Shown here: positions 47,480 to 56,460 of the stretch, piece after piece
Layout: each line of letters begins with the position of its first letter
Numbering within the stretch: position 1 is the stretch's first letter
NCBI GenBank assembly: GCA_037576215.1
Contig: JBANDB010000005.1
Location: forward strand, 6,262,001 to 6,326,000
DNA: 64,000 nucleotides
Direction: 5' to 3'
DNA from: Armillaria gallica
Taxonomy: Eukaryota; Basidiomycota; Agaricomycetes; Agaricales; Physalacriaceae
The notes under the pieces: generated by a model
The model's database searches: none
Told to the model about the DNA's origin: nothing
Seen by the model: only the letters and a program-made list of their open reading frames with translations
Position numbers and translations under genes: made by a program

Positions 47480-48701
47480 TGAGTTGACAACTTCTTCTGC
47501 ACGTGCTTTGTGAATCCAATTCTTTAGGATCGCCTTGGCCTCCGACTCCGTGCACGCTTGTACTATGCCGTGTCGAGTCCACTCTGCTCCGAATGGTTTA
47601 AGCCATTCATTATAAGTCTCTCCGCTTGTATAAGTGCGCGAGAGTTGCGGGCCTCTTCAACCTTTGCATTGACCTGTACGGGCTCGACTACCATCAGTGA
47701 GGTCACTGCAGTTTCTAAGTCTAAAGGGGTTAATTTAGTGTTCTTGTTCATCATGAAACTGGTAATGTCCTCGTTGTCAGATACTTCTTCAAGAGTAGCT
47801 ACCTGATGCCCCCTTTGCACTGCCTGGGTGCTAGCAGCTTCCTGTCCTGCAGCTTTCTGGTCAGTCATGGAACGGGAGGTGCTTTCCTCGAAGGCGCCGT
47901 CTCATGAAGAGACAGCAGGTTGGGCTGACACCGCTTGACAACAATTGCCTATGCTTCTCACCGTTGACTGACAGTCGCCTTCACCTGGTTCCTCTGGGCC
48001 TGTGTTCTGTTGCAGGTCCCTCATTTCATTCAGCATTCCCCCATCGTCGAGTCGCCCTATGTCACGCTAGGCATTGGCAACTGATCGGGGGCACTTACTT
48101 GACTCCAGTTCGTCCTGGTTCTTCAGGACCAAGGGCAAATAGACCCCTGGTCCCTCGTCTATCTTCTTGGATCCTGAGTCGATGTTGTTGTCCTCAGCTT
48201 TCTCCAAAGCCCCGTTGTGGGATTTACACTTTGGTAACTGTACAGTAATCTCTTTTACCAGAGGAGGTTTCGCCAAAGCTATTCCCTCAAAACTCCCTGC
48301 AAGGCAAGGACTCTGTAGAGCTGTTTCACCAGGGGGATCGCTGTTAGGTGCCTGTACCCCTGCCCCATCCGGTCATGAATTCATCACTGCGGCAGTTCCC
48401 AAAGGGAAGTGCCTCGACTGGTGCCCTGCTGTTATGATGGGTGTCACTATGGTAGGTGACTTACCATTCACTTTCACCTGCAATAGGTTACTCGTCGAAG
48501 GTCGAGCCGGTAGTCAGATGACTATGCCACTTGTTCCAGGATCCTTTGATTGATTCTTGCTTAGTTTCTGGTCTGATTGCAAAGTCGCGGGTATATTCGA
48601 ATGCATGGTAGATACTACAGGCGGTATATAAGTACAATTATGAAGCGCGATAGGTGTACCAGCCGAAACTAAGTCTTTAGCCAGGTAGATTGAATCATTA
48701 T

Positions 48702-50177
48702 CTATGCAGCGGTTTCTTTTACCTCCTCGATTGTCAAGAGGGTTTCCCCTTCTGGATGGGCGTCCCAGTAAGTATTGCAGTGTCACAATGCTTCGGCCCG
48801 AGTTTTTGGCGTGGTTGGGCAGTCGCGCTTGAAGTGGCCTTGTTTGCCACATCAGAAGCATACTGAAGCTGCCCTGGCAGCGTCGACATCCATCGGCATG
48901 CCGCGTCCCCCATAAGTTGTCCTGCTAGCCGTCTTTGTTGCGGCTATGGGTGCTGCTGGTGTTTGACCACCCTGTACGGGCATGGTCGTCTTCTGTGGTT
49001 GCGGTCGAGATGGTACCGCTGTCGTTCCTTCTGCCTGTTTGAGGTGCCAGTTGTAATTGATCTGGAGGAGGCAAGCCTTCCAGCCTTCATAGTCAGTTGG
49101 CACTTCTCCGTCAGCCGAGTATATAGTGTTTTTACTCGTCTGGCAGGTGGCCTTCTTGATCTGATGGAGCATGACTTGGTTGTTGTTGCGTACTCTGGCG
49201 TGATGGGCTAGCTCTTCGAAGAGCTGGAAGAACTTGTCACCGTCCTTGTCATCCGACTGCCTAAGCTTCTCCCACTGTGCATACTTTAATTGCATGTCAG
49301 CATCCTTCCAGAACCGCTTGGTGAGCTCTGACTTGAAGTCCTCATAAGTCGGGTACTGCTGTTCCCCGTCCGGCGTCCTTCCTATGATTTGTGCAGCCAA
49401 CCGCCACCATACCTCAGTGTCTTCTGTGAGTCGAGAGATGCAAAAGACGACCTGATGCGGGTGGTTGCAGAAGTGTCAGTTGAACACATCAAAGTGCAGT
49501 TCGCACTTTAGGAAGAATCGGGTGATGTCATTAGAATCTCCATTGAAATTGTCGACTTCTTTCAAGATTTTGGGCTTGAAGTCATCGTAAGGGGTGACAG
49601 CGCCATCGACTAGCTGCCAGGGTACTGGTGGGTCTGGCATCAGTGGAGGTGCAGGGAATTGGGGGAGCATTACTCGTACTGGGGGAGCGGGAGGTTGCAG
49701 CAGTTGTGCGGGTTGCATGCCGGCTCCGTGACCACCACCGGCAAATGGCTGGAACCCCGGTTGGTATGTTCCTGGTGCTGCCTGCCTGGTGACGTAGGAG
49801 AAGGTGTTGGTGACCCGCAGGGGTGCCACCGGTGGTTCATCTGGCATCAGTTCCTGTATCTCGATCTCCTGTGCGGCTTCTTTGTAATCGGGGAATTCCT
49901 TGACTATGGCATCCAGGTGTATTTTGTTCCATAGGAAGCGAGCATTCTGCTCTGCTTCATACTGCAAGATCTCATCTGCTGGGAGACCTCGTTGTTTCTT
50001 CATAAAATAATCGTTTCTAGCTTGAGTGTTCCCCCAAGTCACAGAAAAGGGTAATTCGTAGGCAAAATAATTATATATATCAACAAGGTCTGCTTGCCTT
50101 AATAGAGCGGGAATTGGGACCGATGGATCATTGTCTGTTTCATTATAAAAATTGATGGCATCAGTTAGCGTCATCAT
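48702..50177 (-). pseudogene. gag of Ty3 copy A
   Basis: Starts MMTLTDAINFYNET at 50177 and ends at a TAG (48702-48704) conserved in copy B. Capsid-like region: YDDFKPKILKEVDNFNGDSND, RFFLKCELHFDVFN, then after a TGA at about 49476, VVFCISRLTEDTEVWW and YPTYEDFKSELTKRFWKDAD. The nucleocapsid end has a CCHC zinc knuckle, Cys-x2-Cys-GKQG-His-FKRD-Cys, whose second spacer codon is TGA (48852-48854). A Pro-rich linker lies between residues about 110 and 180. Start chosen because it follows directly on the accessory ORF and is conserved as a frame. Confidence 0.85.
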
Positions 50178-51179
50178 TACTGGGGTGGGAGCGCGGACGC
50201 TCGCTCAGTGACTCGGTGGGCAACTGGGTGGCTCCGTTGATTGCAGGGCTGGTGTCTGGGAATGGGGTAGGGGGATGGGGTGTCCAGTTGGTCTTGACAG
50301 CAGTCGACTCGCTTGCTTCGACCTCAGGCTGTGGCTGCTCTTGGAGTCGCTGGGTGAGTCGCTCCCAAGCACTTGCTTGAGGGGGGCGGTGCGGGGACCT
50401 GGTTGGGGACCTGACGTTTTGCCAACTGCTGTGCCTTGGTGGACGAAGGGTGGAGGGACTGGCCACAGGTTCCTCGACTTCTCGTACAGGCTCTGGTGTG
50501 TGCTCCCGGTTCTGTATGGGTGTATCCCATGTTGTAAGGGTTCCATAACCCCTTGGGGGAGGTGTGTGGTGCTCGGGCGAGTGGTTGGACGGGAAGTAGG
50601 CGCTGTAGGGGATGTCGATGTTATCCCAAAACTCCTCGGAGGCGATACCAGCTGTGGGTGGTGGAGTTGGGTGCCTGTCAGCCCAGACATTGTAATTGGT
50701 GACTGGCACGACAGGTTGAATGTCGTGGCCCATGTTGAATCCCCCGACACAGGCGGTGAATCGGGCATATGTGCCAGGTGAGGGAGTTCAAGGGACGTAC
50801 TGGACATACTCGGGAGAGGGAGGCATGGGGGAGATGGTAATGACAGGCACGTGCCTTCCAGGAGGGTAGGAGATTGTCTCTCCGGGATGACAGGAGCAGC
50901 CGACTCAGGAATGTCCTCCTCCATCTCATCGATTCCTGACCCAGCGAGCTGGTGGATTGGGATCAGTCGCTGTGGTATGGGTGCGAAGAGTCGGGGTGGC
51001 TGCTGCTTGAGCAGGATGCCATTGGAATTGTTTGTAATGACTGAAGGGGTGGTACGGTGTCTCTCTATTGGTCGCACGTGTCTGCTGCGGAACCTGAGTG
51101 TGAGTATGAGAGCTATCGAGAGAAAGGTGGCGCTTGGTATTCCTAGTGTGATGGCTATGATACATGTGTCATCTTCCAT
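50161..51179 (-). pseudogene. Accessory ORF upstream of gag in Ty3 copy A, with hydrophobic N-terminal segment
   Basis: From 51179 the coding strand reads MEDDTCIIAITLGIPSATFL and continues hydrophobic (IALILTL) before a basic RFRSR, which is the pattern of a single membrane anchor. A Pro/Ser/Thr-rich region follows. One frame stays open to 50205 (324 codons), but the better protein-like reading appears to shift near 50880 into the frame that includes MGHDIQPVVPVTNYNVW and ends at 50161. A TGA lies before TPSPGTYARFTAC. Its end overlaps the gag start by 17 nt. An ORF before gag is not part of the basic Ty3 plan. Function unknown. Copy B's counterpart would lie outside the window. Confidence 0.6.
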
Positions 51180-51209
51180 GGGTTCTATGGGAGGGTAAGA
51201 AGGGTAAGA

Positions 51210-51222
51210 AGCTTTGAGCTAA
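51210..51222 (-). other. Primer-binding site of copy A, self-complementary to its LTR
   Basis: On the coding strand TTAGCTCAAAGCT begins one base after the 5' LTR. It is a perfect 13-nt complement of AGCTTTGAGCTAA inside the LTR coding strand (plus positions 51367-51379). No tRNA 3'-end complement (TGG...) is present at this place. This is the Tf1-type self-priming layout. Confidence 0.75.
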
Positions 51223-51223
51223 T

Positions 51224-51649
51224 TGTAAGACCTGAACTTTCAATCTAGGGTAATGCAACGGCTGTATCGTGTTCATACAGTCACCATTGAGTCCCGTGAT
51301 GATTGACTGTCAAGATTTGACTAATAGTGCTTAGCGAGAAGGAATGTGTTTCAGTATGAATAAACTTTAGCTCAAAGCTAGGGAATATACAGCTTTGAGT
51401 AAACTACTTATATACTAAGGTGAGGGTCTGTAATGGGTACTAAGATGAGGGTACCATGTTAGAAAGTGAATAAGCCAAGTACACGGTAGCCGAGAATCAT
51501 ATGTGTCAGTGGAGTAACAGTGGAGTGTTACGATGTGAAGATTTATGAAGGCTCTGTGGAGTCGCAGATCTAAAGATAAGATAAGGGTAAGCGCCGAAGA
51601 TAAGATAAGATAAGAGGTGCTTAGGTAAAGAAATGAATAAATCGTAACA
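51224..51649 (-). repeat. 5' LTR of copy A
   Basis: 426 bp, TG...CA ends, same length as the partner LTR at 43126. Differences between the two are all transitions by eye. It should contain the promoter and, if the self-priming reading is right, the RNA start near 51379. Confidence 0.95.
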
Positions 51650-51654
51650 GCTCC

Positions 51655-52626
51655 TTGGTCCATGTGGTTTGCCAAACATTGTCCTGTCCATCACACCACA
51701 AAACTAAGAACTGCAGCATCCACAAAAGTTCCTGGCTGGAATACTTGTGGATGAAATTAAATTGTGGAGCTGTTCCGCTGTTGCGACAACATTGTGGAAC
51801 CTCAATGGTCATTGGCGGCAGTGTGCTCCTATAGGCATAATAGTGTGTAAAAATTCAGGTGGGCACAAGTTGACCTTTTTCAGTCGCAAGTTACATGCAA
51901 GTGTGCAAGTTTGTGTCCTCCAAGCAAGTTGAGTAGTTTCTGTAAGGATATACAAATAATCAGTACCTGGCCGGTGGGACAGAGATCTACATATCATGGT
52001 CCTGATCCGATCCCCCAAGTGTAGCCAGCAGCAAACCTGTGTATAAGGACCCTTAACTTGTGGGAGGATGCAAGCAAACTTGCGCCCTAAAACTTAACAT
52101 GTGTCTGGAAAAGGTACACTTGTGCCTGTCCGATTTATTACACGCTATTATGCCCATATGCTCCTATAGCCAGGCTTTCGCATTCTCCAAGACCTGGGCA
52201 CTTCTCGACATATTCAAATGAAGCTCGAGTCAGGAACAAAAAAAAAACTTCAAGAATTCCTGCATATTACCAAATGACGGGGACTAGCAGATAGTCAACA
52301 TCTGTCCTGCAACAGCCACCATCATCTTCACCATTTGGGTTTGAATAGATCATGTCAAACCCTGATGAGAGGGCACATCAGCAGTAAGTGTTGATGAGCA
52401 TATCTTCAGTACTGGTCGTTCAGGAAATAAAGTAAAGAATTATTATAGATTGATGGGATAGATGGTTGTCGTCCTTTGCATCTTAGGATTTCTATATTGG
52501 TACATGATGTATTACTTTCCCATGCTTGTATTTACTTCCGAGTCATAATCTATTGATGAGCTCAGGCCCAGTTCTATGTCTCCTTGACCACTCTTGGTGT
52601 GGTACAATTGTCAAAGGGAAGACCTG
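51655..52626. other. Sequence between Ty3 copies A and B
   Basis: About 970 bp of ORF-poor sequence separating the two insertions. No gene or repeat recognised; it is presumably host DNA. Confidence 0.5.
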
Positions 52627-53038
52627 TGTAAGACCCGAACTTTCAATCTAGGGTAATGCAATGGCTGTATCGCGTTCATACAGTCACTGTTGAGTCCCAT
52701 GATGATTGACTGTCAAGATTTGACTAATAGCGCTTAGCAAGAAGGAATGTGTTTCGGTATGAATAAACTTTAGCTCAAAGCTAGGGAATATACAGCTTTG
52801 AGTAAACTACTTATATACTAAAGTGAGGGTCTGTAAAAGGTACTAAGATGAGGCTACCATGTTAGAAAGTGAATAAGCAAAATACACAGTAGCTGAGAAT
52901 CATACATGTCAGTGGAGCTTTTGTGGAGCTGTGACATGTGAAGATTTATGAAGGCTCCATAGAGTCGTGGATCTAAAGATAAGATAAGATTATCTAAGCA
53001 CCCAGTGCTTAGATAAGGAAAATGAATAAATTGTAACA
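52627..53038 (-). repeat. 3' LTR of copy B
   Basis: About 412 bp, TGTAAGAC...TGTAACA, clearly homologous to the copy A LTRs but shorter near its end. There, copy A's (AGATA)n-like stretch is replaced by a perfect 12-bp palindrome (52990-53001 and 53005-53016). A run of about 16 C on plus (polypurine tract) follows. Confidence 0.93.
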
Positions 53039-53414
53039 TTACCCCCCCCCCCCCCCTTAAGGCAGGTGTCCCAACTGCCAGTACATCGGTGTTCCATCTG
53101 CTTCATCATCATGCCGTCCCCAGAGATCTCTCATAAGAGTTTTCGGAGAAATGCCATATGGACTGCAGCTTGCTCCAGTGGCCCTTTAACAAATTCGTTG
53201 GTAGGAGGAGAGGGTTTGCTGTATGGTGGTGATGCGAGTGGTAAACTAGATCCATATGTCTCGTTGGGCAGGCCTGATTATGTGCGCGCTTTTTTGTAAG
53301 GTAGATCTTGAAATGGAGTGCATAGTTGTCATAAGAAGTCATAAGTGAGGGTCCATTGCTATCCCCTGTTATAGGGCTCGATCTCTTTATCAGGCGGATT
53401 CCAACTGTCGTCTG

Positions 53415-56073
53415 TTATGGGATTTCTTTTACTTTGAATGGCAGTTTCGAATATGTCGAAGGGTCGTCATTGCCACCAAATTGATCCCAGTCTAGTTGTT
53501 GGTCGTACCAAACTTGGTGCCCAGAGAATGGTTCCATATAGGATTGCCAATCTCCTGTGTCATGCTCAATACGATTCACCTTTGAGGCGAGGTACTCGTT
53601 GACGAGTTCTTCTGCGTCCATGTCTTCTTCCTTTACCCAGCTGTTTGATTCTGGTCCATATCCTTTCCATTTGACGAAGTAGTCGGTGACCCAGCACCAT
53701 GGTTCACCAGCCTTTCCTCAGACCTTTTGGTCTCTACTGTTGAGTACTTGCTCGATTTCGTAGTGCTCCTCCCCATGAATAAGATCGGGTGGTAGCGGAG
53801 GCAGCTGTTCCTGGTTAGGGAATGCAGGTGGCGTGTAGGGTGTTAGGAGTGATTTGTTGAATACTGGATGGATACACCAGCCTGTTGGGAGTTTTAATTT
53901 ATATGCTGAAGCCCCGATTTTTGAGACGATAGGGAATGGGCCTGTTCGTTTGTCTGCGAGTTTCTTCTTGGGTCGAGGGAGATTGAGGTTGGTCGTGTCG
54001 AGCCATACCTTATCTCCTACTTTGTATTCAACTGCAGGTCGTTTCTTTTTGTTGTATTGGGTTTTCATCTGGTTGGCGGCTTTCTTGAGTGCCTGCTCTG
54101 CTTCAGCATGGATTTTTTGCATCTGTGAAACGAATGTTGTTGAGGCCAGTGTTCTGAAGGGTGCTCAGGGTTTTGTGCCTGGGAGGAGGTCAGCATTATA
54201 GCCGTAGTTAACCTCAAAGGGACTTTTGCCCGTAGCAGAATGGGTGCGGTTATTGTGAGCGAAGGCCACGAGGGAGAGCCATTCAACCCAGTCATTCTGG
54301 CAGTGATTGACAAAGATCCGGAGGTATTTTTCAACCTCCTGATTGACTCGTTCAGTCTGGCCGTCAGTCTGTGGGTGATAGATGGTGGATACGTTTGCCT
54401 TGATTTGAAGCAAGTCATAAAGGTCTTTCATGAACTTGGATATGAACACAGTGCCTCGGTCAGAGATGACGACCTGGGGCATTCCATGTCTAGCGTATAC
54501 TTCGTCTCGTAGGATCTTGGCCCACCCTTCCAATGACATCTCTGTTGTACATGTGACAGGTATGATTTCCTTAGAGAAGCGGTCGACAATCATTAGGATT
54601 GTGTCAAAACTGTTGCTCTTTGGTAAACCAGTCACCATATTGACGGAGATATGAGTCCAGGGTCAGGATGGAATAGTGTTTGGATGAAGTGGCGCTGCCT
54701 TTGCTTGAGTGCTTGACTTGGTTCATTGGCACGTTTTGCAGCCGTGGACATAGTCCTCTATGTCTTTTTTCATCTTGGGCCACCAATATTCTCATAAGAT
54801 GAGTTCTTTTGTCTTTTCAATGCCAGGATGTCCCGCTGTGATGTGGTCATGAAATTGTGCAATTATTTCACCTCGCAACATGTGGTCGGATGGCACATAA
54901 ATGTGGGAGTCGTAATAGATCAGCCCATCATCCTGTCTCATTCCTCGGTCGTGGTTAAGGGAAGTCACGATATTCTTGTCCCATCGGTGGTGGTCGAGCA
55001 TGGCTTGCTTTATCTTGGTGTGGATTTCCTCGATAGTGGGCATAACTAGTGCCCAGAAGTGCTCGGGTTTTAGGATGATAACCTCGTCGTTGTCCTCCTT
55101 TCCTTGCTCGTGATCTGCTCTGTGACTGAGTAAGTCAGCTTTTTTGTTCGCGGTTCCTGGTTTGTGGTGCAGTGTGAAATGGTATTCGGCAAGCTCTGTT
55201 ACCCAATGCACTTGTTGTCAGTTTAGCTTCTGAGGTTTTCGGAAATACTGGAGATTCTGATGATCTGTCCAGATTTCGAAATCCTGTGCCACTCCCATTA
55301 GGTAGTGCCTCCACTCGTCTAGCGCAAGCATTATTGCGAGTAGTTCTTTGTCGTAAATTTCATAAGTTCGTTCCGTAACTGTGAGTGACTTGGATAGAAA
55401 TGCGACTGGGTGCCACTTGCTATCTTGTTCCTGGGATAGGACTGCTCCTATGGCTCCTTCGCTGATGTCTGCCTCTACACAAAATTTGCCCTCTTCTGTG
55501 GGTATTGCCAATACCACTTCTTCAGCCAGTAGTCTTTTTAACTCCTCAAAGGCGTCTTGTTGCGCTTTTCCCCATTTCCACAGATCGTTTCCTGTCAGCT
55601 GGGTCATTGGTTTGATGACCTTGCTGTATCCTTTGGTGAAACATCAATAGAAATTGGTAAAGCCCAAGAACGACTGGAGTTGTACTTTCTTGACTGGCAC
55701 AGGCCATTCTGCGATTCCTGCGATTTTGACTGGGTCCATCCAGATGCTCCCTTCACTGATGATGACTCTGAGGTACTCTGTTTCCAAGGTTTCGAACTCG
55801 CATTTCTCTGCTTTAAGGAATAGCTTGTTCTTTCATAGGAGTCTTAGGACTTCATGCATAATGCGACGATGCTCCTCCTTGGTTTTGGACATGATTAGGA
55901 TGTCATCTAGGTACACGGTGACAGTGCCTGATGCAATGAGATTTTTGAAAATGTCATTCATCATCCACTGGAAGGTGGCGGGTGAATTGGTGAGCCCAAA
56001 GAACATAACCGTGGGTTCAAACAACCCCCAATTAGTTCTGAATGCTGCCTTCCACTCGTCACCACTCTTGATG
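53415..56073 (-). pseudogene. pol of copy B, 3' part (RT end, RNase H, integrase, chromodomain)
   Basis: Continues the reverse transcriptase downstream of the [31 protein letters not shown], RNase H ([35 protein letters not shown]), zinc module (HDHITAGHPGIEKTK), integrase core (VVISDRGTVF, HPQTDGQTERVNQEVE), GPF/Y module and chromodomain (YFVKWKGYGPESNSW). Stops sit where copy A has Arg, for example at 55218 in the tether after QKLN. The first integrase catalytic Asp is Asn here too (54639-54641). Confidence 0.88.
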
Positions 56074-56100
56074 TTTTTTTTTTTTTTTTTTTTTTTTTTT
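56074..56100 (-). repeat. Poly(A) tail of the LINE (poly-T on plus)
   Basis: 27 consecutive T directly abutting the left copy of the target duplication. This marks the 3' end and the orientation. Confidence 0.95.
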
Positions 56101-56460
56101 GACTCTATATTTTGAAACCGCAACCCGTAATCTATGTACAGAGACGCGGCGGCGCTCGCTCATGGCTAGCTCCAGTAGCTAATGTGGGTGTACGTAGGTA
56201 TTCTTGGTGCTTTAATGGTATAGGTTTCTAGTATCTTTGCGTGTTGAGTCCTTGGTGCCTAGGGGGGGTCAGCACCACCATAGCTTGGGCTACGGGGCAC
56301 AATGTGGTGCATGGAGCCGGTTCCTTTGGTGTTTGTGGAGGCGTTGGTGCTATCCTTTCTCTTTCTCTTCCGCTTCTCAGCCTCCGGGATCTTCCTCTCG
56401 CTCCAGGTCAAAATCTCCCAGCCAGTCTTCCAGCGCAAGTTCCTCTTCATCCAACGTGGG

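Larger units (their letters stand above)
43757..48861 (-). pseudogene. pol of Ty3 copy A, interrupted by stops
   Basis: The pol frame opens at or before 48861, overlapping the end of gag in the -1 frame, and ends at 43757. It runs through a poorly conserved linker, then protease, reverse transcriptase, RNase H, integrase and chromodomain. In-frame stops occur at several places where copy B has Arg or Trp codons, for example before PVQDY, in place of Trp before GLFEP, and before [10 protein letters not shown]. The break pattern is transition mutation rather than deletion. Domain entries are given separately. Confidence 0.85.
43126..51649 (-). mobile_element. Ty3-type chromodomain LTR retrotransposon, copy A (structurally complete, coding region dead)
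   Basis: Two 426-bp LTRs (43126-43551 and 51224-51649) bound an internal region coding on minus. The insertion is flanked by a GCTCC target duplication (43121-43125 and 51650-51654). Order on the coding strand is LTR, primer-binding site, accessory ORF, gag with zinc knuckle, protease, reverse transcriptase with RNase H, integrase, chromodomain, polypurine tract, LTR. This is the Ty3 order, and the C-terminal chromodomain places it among chromoviruses. The LTRs differ at about 15 positions, all transitions by my count. Many in-frame stops, mostly CGA to TGA, show it cannot make its proteins. Confidence 0.95.

Noticed and set aside
50275..50781. 168-codon plus ORF over the accessory-ORF region of Ty3 copy A
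   Set aside because: Antisense to the Pro-rich accessory ORF, whose GC-rich composition keeps the opposite strand open.
43126..53038. Copies A and B as one element with three LTRs or a solo LTR
   Set aside because: Copy A has its own matching GCTCC target duplication on both sides. The third LTR is followed by its own polypurine tract and pol, so it belongs to copy B.
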